In this document: piece after piece, positions 1-8,674 of the stretch
How positions within the stretch are numbered: position 1 is the stretch's first letter
How the letters are laid out: the number at the start of each line of letters is the position of its first letter
Assembly (NCBI GenBank): GCA_003611955.1
Contig: RAZE01000021.1
Coordinates: 1 to 64,000, forward strand
DNA: 64,000 nucleotides
Source of the DNA: a bacterium 1XD8-76
Lineage (GTDB): Bacteria > Bacillota > Clostridia > Lachnospirales > Lachnospiraceae
Reading direction: 5' to 3'
Notes under the pieces: generated by a model
What the model was told of the DNA's origin: nothing
The model's database searches: none
Seen by the model: only the letters and a program-made list of their open reading frames with translations
Translations under genes and position numbers: made by a program

Positions 1-20
1 CTGCAATTTTCAAGGTTCCG

Positions 21-50
21 CTGAGCCTATTTTTTTTGGCTCGGTTTTTT
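21..50 (+). terminator. Intrinsic terminator of a plus-strand gene beyond the left edge
   Basis: A seven-pair stem (CTGAGCC with GGCTCGG, one G-T wobble) encloses a T-rich loop and is followed by TTTTTT on the plus strand. The minus strand has no T-run after the stem, so this probably ends a plus-strand transcript entering from the left rather than the minus-strand M56 gene that stops at 67. Confidence 0.6.
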
Positions 51-66
51 CATAGATTACTTGACA

Positions 67-1179
67 CTACCTAATGAATCCATCTTCAAGCAACATCTTC
101 ACTGCCTCTTCACTAATTACCACTTCTGTATTCACAGTATGAAGAATATATGTGTCATCTCGTTTTATAATATAGGTATTATCGCCATCCATTATATAAG
201 TATTTTCATCCGTTTCAATCTCAGATACCGGTGCTTCATATTTCGGTTGAATAATAAAAGAATAGGACATAATCAAAACCAAAAACAGCACCGCACCTGC
301 CAATATACCGGCCTTTCTTTCCTGCACTATCTTCCTGTCTGCCACCACACGAAAACGTTCCAGCAGGCTCTCCGAATGTTCCTCCGCCAGTCCGGCCGCA
401 CCGGCAAAAGATGTCGCGTCTCTGCTTTCCCGAAAGGCGCTCAGTATAACAGAAAGATAATCCGCCCGCTCTGCGTCCTCCAAACGGCCTGTGACGCTGA
501 GATCACATCGGATTTCCATGCTCTGATTCAAGTCTTTCTTCATCCGGTATAGAATCGGATTCCACCAGTATATTCCGCAGAGTATACGGATCAGTACTTT
601 TAAAAGAATATCGTTGTGCTTTAAATGGGTGTATTCATGGAGCAGAATATAGCGCAGTTCCTTATCACTGTATTCTTTTTCCGGCAACAGAATTTTCTTT
701 TTTAAAATGCCGATACAGCAGGGCGATCTCACCCTGTCAGATCTGTACACCCCCACAGAACCACCGGATCCCAACTTCTTCAGCATATCTCGTCCTGCCT
801 CATCTTCTGTCTGCGGCATTTCCCGCAAACAGGCGATCGCTCTTCGGTATTGCAGATAGTACCGGATCAGACTGCAGGCAGAACCGCCGGCCCATAAGGT
901 GAGTAAAATCTCATAAAACGGAACGGAACCTGTCTCATAGTAAAAAATATTGCATATCTTTCTATAAAAAGCTCCGCCGACCACTTCCTTTGTCCAGGGA
1001 AGTTCCATCGGCAGCGCCATTCTCACCGCGCAGAACAGATAGAGCAGTATCACGGTCTGTATACTGCATATATGGAGCAGACTTACCCTCGTGCGAAAAA
1101 AAAGAAAAACCAGCATCAGCAGACTGCTCCAGAATATAGTCATCAAGACAGAAAACAAACTAATCTGCATCTTTCTCAT
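67..1179 (-). CDS. BlaR1/MecR1-type M56 membrane metallopeptidase (pair 1)
   Basis: This is a probable antirepressor protease of the BlaR1/MecR1 family (peptidase M56), 370 residues. It has two N-terminal membrane segments (about residues 10-28 and 37-55), another near 86-105, a cytoplasmic zinc-protease domain with HEYTH and the downstream ExxCD ligand motif, and a final membrane segment near 285-305. The tail outside the membrane is only about 60 residues and contains three short TYI-type repeats, so it lacks the penicillin-binding sensor domain of classical BlaR1. The start overlaps the end of the BlaI gene by 20 nt, so the two are translationally coupled. By family knowledge, a signal would activate the protease and lead to loss of BlaI repression. 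The signal is unknown. An ATG at 1170 is an alternative start. Confidence 0.85.
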   Translation of the reverse strand: MRKMQISLFSVLMTIFWSSLLMLVFLFFRTRVSLLHICSIQTVILLYLFCAVRMALPMELPWTKEVVGGAFYRKICNIFYYETGSVPFYEILLTLWAGGSACSLIRYYLQYRRAIACLREMPQTEDEAGRDMLKKLGSGGSVGVYRSDRVRSPCCIGILKKKILLPEKEYSDKELRYILLHEYTHLKHNDILLKVLIRILCGIYWWNPILYRMKKDLNQSMEIRCDLSVTGRLEDAERADYLSVILSAFRESRDATSFAGAAGLAEEHSESLLERFRVVADRKIVQERKAGILAGAVLFLVLIMSYSFIIQPKYEAPVSEIETDENTYIMDGDNTYIIKRDDTYILHTVNTEVVISEEAVKMLLEDGFIR

Positions 1180-1582
1180 CCCCTGTGCTTCTCAACGTCC
1201 CTATGATTTCTTCCAGCTTAGCGATCACCTTTTCATCCCGTTCTCTGCTGTTTTTATCGGTCACTCCCAGGAAAGCCGCCGTAATGTCCGCAATGGAACG
1301 ACTGTCTATACCATGTTTCATCATGATGCCCGCATAGTACTCTTCTTTTGTAAGTGCCGGAAACAATTTTCTGGCATAGCTTTTTTTATTTTTTTCTAAT
1401 CCGGCAACATTTAAATAACCTTCCTCCGTGAGATTCTGTACCGTTTTAAACAGCGTAACCGTATTCCATCCGTCCGCTTCAAGCTTCTCCGCCATCTCCC
1501 CCGCTGTCATAGGCTCTCTTGCCTCCCAGAGAAAATTCATAAGATTTTCTTCCCTCGCTGTCAAACCGTCCCGTTTTTTCAT
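1160..1582 (-). CDS. BlaI/MecI/CopY-family repressor (pair 1)
   Basis: Winged-helix repressor of the BlaI/MecI family, 140 residues from the preferred start. The N-terminal part (LTAREENLMNFLWE) matches the helix that opens BlaI proteins, the recognition region lies around NTVTLFKTVQNLTEEGYL, and the C-terminal half is the helical dimerisation region in which the M56 partner normally cuts. I chose the ATG at 1582 because GGAGG lies six bases upstream. The ATG at 1588 would sit directly on that ribosome binding site. It forms an operon with the M56 gene, and palindromes lie just upstream of it. Confidence 0.88.
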   Translation of the reverse strand: MKKRDGLTAREENLMNFLWEAREPMTAGEMAEKLEADGWNTVTLFKTVQNLTEEGYLNVAGLEKNKKSYARKLFPALTKEEYYAGIMMKHGIDSRSIADITAAFLGVTDKNSRERDEKVIAKLEEIIGTLRSTGDEKDAD

Positions 1583-1611
1583 TGACATCCTCCACTGCTA
1601 TGTAAAATCTT

Positions 1612-1642
1612 TAACTATTATATATTTTTGATAACTGTTATA
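1612..1642 (-). promoter_or_regulatory. Putative BlaI operators of pair 1
   Basis: Read on the minus strand there are two copies of TATAA(C/T)AGTTA, 20 bp apart, at 1632-1642 and 1612-1622. The first lies in a near-perfect palindrome (ATAAC, one base, GTTAT). They lie 30-60 bp upstream of blaI, where autoregulatory BlaI operators normally sit. The TATAAT inside the second copy could be the -10 element, but I could not find a convincing -35. The operator role is inference from position and symmetry. Confidence 0.45.
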
Positions 1643-1691
1643 TTTTATATATCGACCTGTTCTGAAAATACTTTACACCTTTTTCCAATAA

Positions 1692-1757
1692 TTTAAAAAC
1701 AGGCGCGACTGACACATCTTTTTCCCAAAGGATTCACTGCGTCTGCTGCGCCTGTTT
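1692..1757 (-). terminator. Terminator after the Dus gene
   Basis: AAACAGGCGC at 1697-1706 is the exact complement of GCGCCTGTTT at 1748-1757, giving a ten-pair stem with a 41-nt loop. On the minus strand the stem runs into TTTTTAAATT, as expected for the end of the dus transcript. The long loop makes it less typical. Confidence 0.5.
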
Positions 1758-1788
1758 CTATTCATGTTTTTGTAATAATCATACTTTA

Positions 1789-2739
1789 TCAAATGCCAAA
1801 AAGCACCCTCACCGCCTGCTCGTAATCGCAAAGCCGTGTAGCCTTCTTTATCTTTTTCAAAATTTTCTCTTCCCCCGGAAACAGTTTCTCCGCGTAGGAC
1901 CAGAACTCCTTCATTTTGAACAGCACATTTTTATCACCGGACATCGCCTGACCGTAATCGCGGTACAGACGATCGTGAAAGGCTTTCAATCTCTTCCGAT
2001 CCGTATTTTCCTCCGCTTTCGTTCCGGATCTCCTCTCCGCTTTTATGATTTCCGCCAGCTCAGGATTCATCAGAAGTCCCCGCCCCAGCATGATCCTGTC
2101 TGTATTCGGAAATTCTGTTTTCAGCTTTTTGTAATCCTCCGGAGTAAAAATATCTCCGTTGTAACACAGAGGATTTCGGCTCTTTTGCACAGCATCCGCA
2201 AAGACATTCCAATTCGGCACATTCCGATAATAATCCTTCTGCAGGCGCGGATGAACGATCAGCTCATGCAATGGATACTTATTGAATACCTCCAGCAGAG
2301 GGGCAAATTCTTCCGGGCTGTCCATGCCGATCCTCGTCTTCACGGACACTCGGATCTCTGCCTTTTCAAATACCTCCTCCAAAAAAGCGTCCAGCTCCTC
2401 CGGATTTTCCAGAAAACCCGCGCCCTTCCCCTTGGATACCACGGTGCGGGAGGGACAGCCAAGATTCAGGTTTACCTCCTGATAGCCGTACTCTTCTTTC
2501 AGTTCCTTCGCCGCCCGCAGAAAATATTCCGCACGGTTCGTCAGAATCTGCGGAACCGCATACATCCCCCGGTTATGCTCCGGCAGCACATCCCTGATCT
2601 CCTTCGGACTAAGCGCCCTGTTCTGATTGGGGGATAAAAACGGTATGAAATATTTATCTATCCCCGTATAAAAACTGTGAAAAGCGTTCCGGTAAACATA
2701 CCCGGTGATCCCCTCCAGGGGGGCAAAATACACTTCCAT
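1789..2739 (-). CDS. dus: tRNA-dihydrouridine synthase
   Basis: Flavin enzyme that reduces uridine to dihydrouridine in the D-loop of tRNA, 316 residues. The TIM-barrel hallmarks are present in order: the FMN-binding start (YFAPLEGITG), the catalytic cysteine block NLGCPS near residue 95, VKTRIG, the HPR segment, NGDI, and the phosphate-binding LGRGLLMNP. I prefer the ATG at 2739, which has GGGAGG five bases upstream, over the GTG at 2745 that touches the ribosome binding site. It starts 24 nt after the FtsX-type permease gene and may be read through from that operon. Which Dus subfamily and which tRNA positions it serves cannot be decided here. Confidence 0.9.
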   Translation of the reverse strand: MEVYFAPLEGITGYVYRNAFHSFYTGIDKYFIPFLSPNQNRALSPKEIRDVLPEHNRGMYAVPQILTNRAEYFLRAAKELKEEYGYQEVNLNLGCPSRTVVSKGKGAGFLENPEELDAFLEEVFEKAEIRVSVKTRIGMDSPEEFAPLLEVFNKYPLHELIVHPRLQKDYYRNVPNWNVFADAVQKSRNPLCYNGDIFTPEDYKKLKTEFPNTDRIMLGRGLLMNPELAEIIKAERRSGTKAEENTDRKRLKAFHDRLYRDYGQAMSGDKNVLFKMKEFWSYAEKLFPGEEKILKKIKKATRLCDYEQAVRVLFGI

Positions 2740-2763
2740 CTTCACCTCCCGCGACTTTCCCGT

Positions 2764-4767
2764 TTACATCCGGATCGTTTCGATCAGATTCTGGTTTTTC
2801 AGAGTATACAGCGATATCCGCACCGTTCCCCACATCAGGACAAACGACAGTAATATCACTCCGATGATCGTTCCCCAGGGCATCTGAAAGGGAAACGGCA
2901 ATATCCTCTGTGCGCAATATTTCATCAGCAGGACTATGATCACTCCTGCCGGCAGGCCTGTCGCAAGCGCTTTTCCCGCGCTCAGGATGCTCTCCAGATT
3001 CAACATCCTCTGTATGGTCTCCGACGTCATACCGATACTCTTCAGCACAGCGAACTCCCTGGCGCGCATTTTCACCTGGAACATCTCCGTGCTCATAACG
3101 TTTATCATACCGATCAGCCCGAGCAGAAAGACGAAAGCATACAGAAAAAAGAAAGAGAGAACGATTGAGATATTCATGATCTTCGCAAAATCCTGCGCCC
3201 CGAATACGCGGCTCACATACCCGGCCTCGCCGTATTCTCTGCCGTTCTGCGGAAAATACTTTTCCAAAACGGCTCTCGCATATGTCATGTAACCCTCCTC
3301 ATCTTTCGGCGAAGCCATCCAGTTATAGCCCCTCACTTCCGCATCCGGTACGATCAGGCGGACCGGTCTCACATTGGGATAATCCAGCTCCTCAGGCACG
3401 TCCTCCCCTGCCAGAACAGCACCTATCCGTACATTTTTTTTGCTGCCGTCCGCTTTTTCCAACTGCAGGGATTCGGTTGATTCAGACAATGCAGGGATAT
3501 GCCTTTCCGTTCCATGATCATTATATTTGTAATCGTTGACCAGTATCGCAGCGCCATACTCCGCTCCGGCCTGTCCGCAAATTTCTTTGTAATGCTTCTC
3601 ATCGATAACGATAATCTCCACAGAAAGCTCATACCGCGGTTCTTTCTCCCCCGATTTTCCCCCCGCATCCAGATAAGCCAACGCCTCCTTCATCTCCGTT
3701 GTTATCGCATCCTTACCTAAAAAGACACTGTAAGTAAAATAGTCCTGCCCCATACCGTAGATTTCGGTATCTCCATATGCCTCCAGCTCTCCCGTGATTT
3801 TCTCCGCCAGTTCCCCGTCTATCGTCCGCACATAATAATACTCCGGACGCCCTGTCACAGGATTTATTCTGCGGTCATAATTCGACGTATAATCAGCCAC
3901 AACATTGTATCCGTAATCTCTGGAAATATACTCCATGACGCCGTCCGCAATCTCTTTCAGGCCGCTCATTGTGATGAACAGGATAATACTGAACGAAAAT
4001 GCCGTTACAGCGGAACGCATTTTTTTATCACTGTAAGCCGTATTTTTGCGGGCGAGCTGATATTCTATCCGTCTTTTCCCATCGATCCTGCCTTTCGTCC
4101 GCCGGCATCCCGTCTCCCTGTTTTCGACTGCGCCGCTTTTTATGCACTCAAGCGCCGGCATCTTCATCGCTTTTTTTGCCGGAAGCATAACGGAAAAAAA
4201 TACCGTACCAGCTGAGATCACGACGGATGCCAATAACGCTGCCGGAGAAAAGACAAAAAACAGTTCAAATGTGACTGACATCATCATAGCGCGTGTCAGC
4301 ACATTCAGTTCATCCATATAGCCGTTTGCCATACGGATTCCCAGAAAACTAAACAGATATCCGAGCATTACTCCGACGGGAATTGCCGCAATACACAAAA
4401 TAAAACCTTCATACAGCATCGTTTTATAAATCTGCTTTCCTGTCGCTCCGACACACTTCAATGTGCCGAACTCCGAAACCCGTTCATTAGCGCTCATCCG
4501 AAAAACGTTGGAGATGACGATCACCGACATCACCGCGATCAGCACACCCAGAATCAAAGCGGGAACAAAGAGCAATAACGCATAGGCACCGCCATACATT
4601 CCGTAATCTTCCCCCAGAAAGTTCACCAGCATCCTGTTGCCGCTCGCCGCAAAGTTGATCACACAGGTCAACAACGAAGAAGAAAATATGATAGCAAGAA
4701 CGGCCATAGCTGTTCTCAACTTTTTCTGCCTGATCTGACTAAATGCCAATTTTCCCAGAACATTCAT
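2764..4767 (-). CDS. FtsX-family ABC transporter permease
   Basis: Membrane subunit of a MacB/BceB-like ABC exporter, 667 residues. A first FtsX core with about four membrane segments spans residues 15-210, including the conserved ERVSEFGTLKCVGAT coupling stretch after the second segment. A large central region (about 265-530) is probably extracytoplasmic, and a second FtsX core (about 540-660) repeats the pattern with EFAVLKSIGMT. The ATG overlaps the TGA of the ATPase gene, so the pair is translationally coupled. With the two-component system just upstream it resembles antimicrobial-peptide sensing and detoxification modules. That role is inference. Confidence 0.87.
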   Translation of the reverse strand: MNVLGKLAFSQIRQKKLRTAMAVLAIIFSSSLLTCVINFAASGNRMLVNFLGEDYGMYGGAYALLLFVPALILGVLIAVMSVIVISNVFRMSANERVSEFGTLKCVGATGKQIYKTMLYEGFILCIAAIPVGVMLGYLFSFLGIRMANGYMDELNVLTRAMMMSVTFELFFVFSPAALLASVVISAGTVFFSVMLPAKKAMKMPALECIKSGAVENRETGCRRTKGRIDGKRRIEYQLARKNTAYSDKKMRSAVTAFSFSIILFITMSGLKEIADGVMEYISRDYGYNVVADYTSNYDRRINPVTGRPEYYYVRTIDGELAEKITGELEAYGDTEIYGMGQDYFTYSVFLGKDAITTEMKEALAYLDAGGKSGEKEPRYELSVEIIVIDEKHYKEICGQAGAEYGAAILVNDYKYNDHGTERHIPALSESTESLQLEKADGSKKNVRIGAVLAGEDVPEELDYPNVRPVRLIVPDAEVRGYNWMASPKDEEGYMTYARAVLEKYFPQNGREYGEAGYVSRVFGAQDFAKIMNISIVLSFFFLYAFVFLLGLIGMINVMSTEMFQVKMRAREFAVLKSIGMTSETIQRMLNLESILSAGKALATGLPAGVIIVLLMKYCAQRILPFPFQMPWGTIIGVILLSFVLMWGTVRISLYTLKNQNLIETIRM

Positions 4768-5447
4768 AGCCGTATCACCTCGTCTCTCAAAATACTGCCA
4801 TCGCTGATCGTGATGATCCGGTCTGCCTGCAGTGCAATATTCTCGTCATGGGTGATAAGGATCAATGTCTGCTTTACCTTCTGGTTCGCCGCCATAAGCA
4901 GATCGATGATCTCCTTTCCCGATTTACTGTCCAGATTTCCGGTGGGCTCGTCCGCCAAAATAAATGCGGGATCATTGATCAGCGCTCTGCCCACAGATAC
5001 CCTCTGCTGTTGCCCACCGGATAATTCCCCGGGAAGATGCGTCCTGCGATTTGACAGCCCTGTCATCTCCACGATTCGTTCCACCTTTTCGCTGTCCGGC
5101 TTTCGATTGTCAAGCAGGCACGGAAGCATAATGTTTTCTTCCACAGTCAAATTGGGAATCAGGTTATAAAACTGATAAATGATCCCGATATTCCTGCGCC
5201 TGAAAATCGCCAGTTCACTCTCGTTCATATCAAAAATTTCTTTCCCTTCAATGACAACACTGCCCGATGCAGGGCGATCTATCCCACCGATCAGATTCAT
5301 AAGCGTGGATTTTCCGGAACCCGACGCTCCCACAATGGCGACAAACTCGCCCTTTTTCACCTGGAAACTGACATGGTCAAGCGCAATCACCCGGTTCTTT
5401 CCGCTCCCGTATATCTTTGTCAGCTCCTTCACTTCCAAAACAGCCAT
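4764..5447 (-). CDS. ABC transporter ATPase (MacB/LolD/BceA type)
   Basis: ATP-hydrolysing subunit partnered with the FtsX permease, 227 residues, the usual size. Walker A reads GASGSGKST near residue 40, the Q-loop follows the GIIYQFYNL stretch, the signature is LSGGQQQR near 140, Walker B is FILADEP with D-loop, and the H-loop is LITHDE. GAGG lies seven bases before the ATG. It lies between the kinase and permease genes, in the order regulator, kinase, ATPase, permease. Confidence 0.93.
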   Translation of the reverse strand: MAVLEVKELTKIYGSGKNRVIALDHVSFQVKKGEFVAIVGASGSGKSTLMNLIGGIDRPASGSVVIEGKEIFDMNESELAIFRRRNIGIIYQFYNLIPNLTVEENIMLPCLLDNRKPDSEKVERIVEMTGLSNRRTHLPGELSGGQQQRVSVGRALINDPAFILADEPTGNLDSKSGKEIIDLLMAANQKVKQTLILITHDENIALQADRIITISDGSILRDEVIRL

Positions 5448-5533
5448 ACCGTACCTCTTTTCTTTTTTGATACCAGGGTTCTGTTCTTTTCACCCTGGTA
5501 TCATAATAAACAGGAAAAGTGACTATCCGGTGA

Positions 5534-6358
5534 CTATTTATAAAATTTCATCACAAAAGTTGCGCCGATTCCATTCCCTCCCGGCAGCACCTCAATCTCG
5601 CCGTTCTGGGCCCGCATAATGGAAAGGGAAAGCGGCAGGCCGATTCCATATCCGCTCTCTTTCCGGGAATTCTCATAGCGGCGGAATAAACCTGAGAGCT
5701 GTTTTTTCGACAGTCCCTCTCCGGCATCTGTGACGGATAAAAAACGGTAAATCGGATTTTCGCCGCTGTCTATTATGATCTCGCTCCCCTCTCCCGAACA
5801 CTCCGACGCATTTTTCAACAGATTAATCAGAGCTTCCACCGTCCACTTTCTGTCACAGAATAAGAGAATATCCTGCTTCAAAACCACATTCTGGCTTCTG
5901 ATATCCAACACGATCTCCATGGATTTAAGCGCATCTTCCAGCAATTCCCGGACATAAACTTCCGCCATATGAAAAGAGACGGTTGACGAATCCAGTTTTG
6001 CCATCTTTAACAGAGCCGTCACAAGCCACTCCATATGTCTTACTTCTTTTTTCATGCAAAGAAGAAATTCTTTCCGTTTTTCATCAGGAGCTTTTGATAT
6101 CAGCTCCGTCATGAGAAGCATGGAAGTGATCGGAGTTTTCAGCTGGTGAGATATATCGGAAAGATATTCTGCAAGATGTTCTTTCTCCTCCACAGCGGCA
6201 AGTTTCTGCTCTTTCTCCTGATGGATCAATGTATACACATCATTTTTCAGTATGCTCCATTCGCCTTCTCTATGATCCCGGGGATCAAACTCCTCCCCGT
6301 CTATTGCCCTGCGGATTCCTTTCGAAAGTTCTGAGATCTCTTTCTTTCTAATCAACAC
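5534..6358 (-). CDS. Soluble sensor histidine kinase
   Basis: Histidine kinase of 274 residues paired with the OmpR-type regulator upstream. The phosphoacceptor motif is SDISHQLKTPITS near residue 90, followed by the N box (LLKNASEC), G1 (DAGEGLS) and G2 (GYGIGLPLS). There is no membrane segment: the protein begins about 85 residues before the H-box, so it has no extracellular sensor of its own. The start is GTG at 6358, inside the last codons of the regulator gene, giving an 11-nt overlap. As in Bce-type systems, the signal may come from the cognate ABC transporter. That is inference. Confidence 0.88.
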   Translation of the reverse strand: MLIRKKEISELSKGIRRAIDGEEFDPRDHREGEWSILKNDVYTLIHQEKEQKLAAVEEKEHLAEYLSDISHQLKTPITSMLLMTELISKAPDEKRKEFLLCMKKEVRHMEWLVTALLKMAKLDSSTVSFHMAEVYVRELLEDALKSMEIVLDIRSQNVVLKQDILLFCDRKWTVEALINLLKNASECSGEGSEIIIDSGENPIYRFLSVTDAGEGLSKKQLSGLFRRYENSRKESGYGIGLPLSLSIMRAQNGEIEVLPGGNGIGATFVMKFYK

Positions 6359-7010
6359 GATAGCCTATCCCCCTGACCGTAGTGAAATGGACTGCCTCCC
6401 CAAGCTTCTGCCGCAGCCGTTTGACGTACACTGTCAGCGTATTGTCCTCCACAAAGTCCCCGCTGATATCCCAGATCCGCTCCAGCAGTTGTTCTCTTGT
6501 CAGAAGAATTTTCTGATTCTCCGCAAAGATCAACAACAGACGGTATTCCAGTGCCGTCAGCGCAACTTGTATGCCGTTCACATACACCTTTCCGGCCTTT
6601 GCATCGATCGATGCATCGCCGATTCTTAAAACCTGCCGTGTCCCCTTCTCCTCTTTCAGTATCTTTCTGATCCGTGCCAGCAATTCCTGCAGTCGAAAGG
6701 GCTTCGTGACATAATCTGCCGCTCCCGCTTCCAGAGACTGCACGATCTCATCCTCATCATCCACGATCGTCAGATAAATAATCGGCGTACCTGCCGCTCT
6801 CATCGCCTGCCCTATCTCTTTTCCGGACCCGTCCGGCAGCTGCATATCCAACAGAGCAAGATCAAAACGCATTTCCTTTACCCTCTCAATCGCCGCATCC
6901 ACCTCTCTGCAGTATGTCACCACATATCCTTCTTTCTCCATCGCATACACCAGTCCGGACGCGATCGCGCTGTCATCTTCCACAAACAAAATATATTTTT
7001 CCATAGTCAC
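6348..7010 (-). CDS. OmpR-family response regulator
   Basis: Two-component regulator of 220 residues. The receiver domain has the acidic pocket (FVEDD), the phosphoacceptor aspartate in LALLDMQLPDG near residue 55, the switch threonine in IIYLT and the conserved lysine in VTKPF. The C-terminal winged helix contains LTALEYRLLLIFAENQ and ends VRGIGYRVD, typical of OmpR/PhoB. The GTG at 7010 overlaps the MATE stop codon. ATG at 7004 is an alternative start and neither has a strong ribosome binding site. It probably regulates the downstream ABC exporter. Confidence 0.9.
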   Translation of the reverse strand: MTMEKYILFVEDDSAIASGLVYAMEKEGYVVTYCREVDAAIERVKEMRFDLALLDMQLPDGSGKEIGQAMRAAGTPIIYLTIVDDEDEIVQSLEAGAADYVTKPFRLQELLARIRKILKEEKGTRQVLRIGDASIDAKAGKVYVNGIQVALTALEYRLLLIFAENQKILLTREQLLERIWDISGDFVEDNTLTVYVKRLRQKLGEAVHFTTVRGIGYRVD

Positions 7011-8404
7011 AAAACCGCAGAATCCTCTTTATCCCTTTCTATATTCCGATACATCGTTCTTAACTCCTTCGCCACCATCACCACGATGACCTGCGTCAGA
7101 ACAAACGTCAGAAAATCCGCCACAGGCTGTGCCAGCTGCAATCCCCAAATGCCGAAGATTCCTGGCAGGATCAGTATGGCCGGAATGAAAAACAATCCCT
7201 GCTTGCCAATCGCCGTGATCGTGGCGCGAAAACTGTAACCGATAGACTGCGTCAGCATATTGCCGATGATCGTGAAGGCCTGTGTGGGGAGCATCACACA
7301 CTGCAGCTTTAGCGCCAGCGCTCCGATCCGTACCACCTCCGCGTCCTCCTTTCGGAACAGACGCATGATCGGCATGGATACGGCAAACATGATGCCCGCC
7401 ATGGAGAGCAGAAATATAAATGCAACCCTGCGGCAGAAATAATAGGCATCCAGCACGCGGTCATATTTCCCGGCGCCGAAATTAAAGCCGCACACCGGCT
7501 GAAATCCCTGTCCGAACCCGATCAGCGCTGAATTGATAAACATCATGATCCTCGTCACGATCGACATCGCCGCCACAGCCGCATCACCGAACGCCGCAGC
7601 TGCCACATTCAAAAGTACCGAAGCCACGCTGGCAAGACCCTGACGTCCCAGCGTAGGCATACCGGCAGAAAGTATTTCCTTATAGACCCAGCCCTTCATC
7701 GTGAAAAAACGGGGGCAGGGTTTCAGCACATTTCCCGACCGAATCACCAGAAAAAGCAGGATCAGGAAACTGATAAACTGACTGAAGATCGTCGCGACCG
7801 CCGCCCCGGATATGCCCATCTCAAAGTGAAAGATCAAAACAGGGTCCAGGATCACGTTCAGCACACCACCCGTCGTGATGCCAAACATCGAGAGGGCCGC
7901 ATTCCCCTGAGCACGCAGATGATTGTTAAACACGAAGGAGACTGTCATATAGGGGGCGGCGATCAAAATATATTTTCCGTAGTCTTTCGCGTAGGGTGCA
8001 ATAGTCTCTGTCGCTCCCAGTAACCGCACCAGCGAATCCATATTCCAGATGCCGAACACTGCCAGCAAAAGCCCGCAGACAAAGGCTGTGTACACCGCTG
8101 TGGAACAGGCTCTCTGCGCTTTCTCCTGCTTCTTCTCCCCCGGCATACGGGACATATAATTTCCACTTCCCATGCCCAGCGTAAATCCGATCGCCTGAAT
8201 CATCGCCATCAGCGAAAAATTGACACCCACCGCGCCTGACGCTGCAGTGCTGAGCTGGCTCACAAAGAAAGTGTCCGCCATATTGTAAATGGAAGTGATC
8301 AGCATACTGATGATCGTAGGAACCGCAAGACGTGGAATCAGCCTGTTCACCGGCGTCTCTATCATCATTTTATACTTTTCTTCATAGGTCATCTCACGCC
8401 GCAT
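7007..8404 (-). CDS. MATE-family efflux transporter
   Basis: Multidrug/sodium or proton antiporter of the MATE family, 465 residues from the chosen start, with about twelve membrane segments. The opening PVNRLIPRLAVPTIISML and the NMADTFFVSQLS segment are typical of the DinF-like/NorM-like clostridial MATE proteins, and the second half repeats the fold. I chose the ATG at 8404 because AAGGAG lies six bases before it. The longer frame to 8545 runs through the promoter. The stop overlaps the regulator start, placing an exporter as first gene of the regulator-kinase-ABC operon. Confidence 0.9.
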   Translation of the reverse strand: MRREMTYEEKYKMMIETPVNRLIPRLAVPTIISMLITSIYNMADTFFVSQLSTAASGAVGVNFSLMAMIQAIGFTLGMGSGNYMSRMPGEKKQEKAQRACSTAVYTAFVCGLLLAVFGIWNMDSLVRLLGATETIAPYAKDYGKYILIAAPYMTVSFVFNNHLRAQGNAALSMFGITTGGVLNVILDPVLIFHFEMGISGAAVATIFSQFISFLILLFLVIRSGNVLKPCPRFFTMKGWVYKEILSAGMPTLGRQGLASVASVLLNVAAAAFGDAAVAAMSIVTRIMMFINSALIGFGQGFQPVCGFNFGAGKYDRVLDAYYFCRRVAFIFLLSMAGIMFAVSMPIMRLFRKEDAEVVRIGALALKLQCVMLPTQAFTIIGNMLTQSIGYSFRATITAIGKQGLFFIPAILILPGIFGIWGLQLAQPVADFLTFVLTQVIVVMVAKELRTMYRNIERDKEDSAVL

Positions 8405-8452
8405 GACTCTCTCCTTCCGTAACTGTCTCGATTTTTCGACATTTCTTTTTAT

Positions 8453-8481
8453 AGCATAAGCAATTTTTGTCTTTAAGTCAA
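8453..8481 (-). promoter_or_regulatory. Promoter of the MATE/two-component/ABC operon
   Basis: A minus-strand sigma-A type promoter: TTGACT at 8481-8476, a 17-bp spacer, and TATGCT at 8458-8453, about 50 nt before the MATE start codon. Confidence 0.65.
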
Positions 8482-8510
8482 TCGATAAGAAAGCTCTCCT
8501 TTCCCATAAA

Positions 8511-8555
8511 GATACCCGGAGGCAGACAGCACACACTCTCGGCACTCCGGGTATC
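8511..8555. repeat. Perfect 11-bp inverted repeat in the divergent spacer
   Basis: GATACCCGGAG at 8511-8521 is the exact complement of CTCCGGGTATC at 8545-8555, with a 23-nt loop. It lies between the divergent MATE and GGDEF genes and upstream of both predicted promoters. On the minus strand only a short TTT follows, so it may be a weak terminator, an attenuator for a longer transcript, or a protein site. Confidence 0.5.
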
Positions 8556-8557
8556 CT

Positions 8558-8568
8558 ATAACTGTTAT
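8558..8568. promoter_or_regulatory. Second copy of the pair-1 BlaI operator core
   Basis: The 11-mer ATAACTGTTAT is identical to 1631-1641 in front of the pair-1 blaI gene and lies in a 13-bp palindrome (8557-8569). It is in the spacer between the MATE operon and the GGDEF gene, about 20 bp upstream of the GGDEF -35 element. A shared regulator is inference. Confidence 0.35.
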
Positions 8569-8590
8569 ATCAGTATTGTGTTCTTTTTCC

Positions 8591-8619
8591 TTGAATAATC
8601 TTTCTCAATAAATTACAAT
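8591..8619 (+). promoter_or_regulatory. Promoter of the diguanylate cyclase gene
   Basis: TTGAAT at 8591-8596, a 17-bp spacer and TACAAT at 8614-8619 form a plausible sigma-A promoter about 50 nt before the predicted start codon. Confidence 0.5.
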
Positions 8620-8674
8620 TATATTAAGATATTCCGTTTATAAAACCGATACCGAACCAGAAATGAGGATTTCC

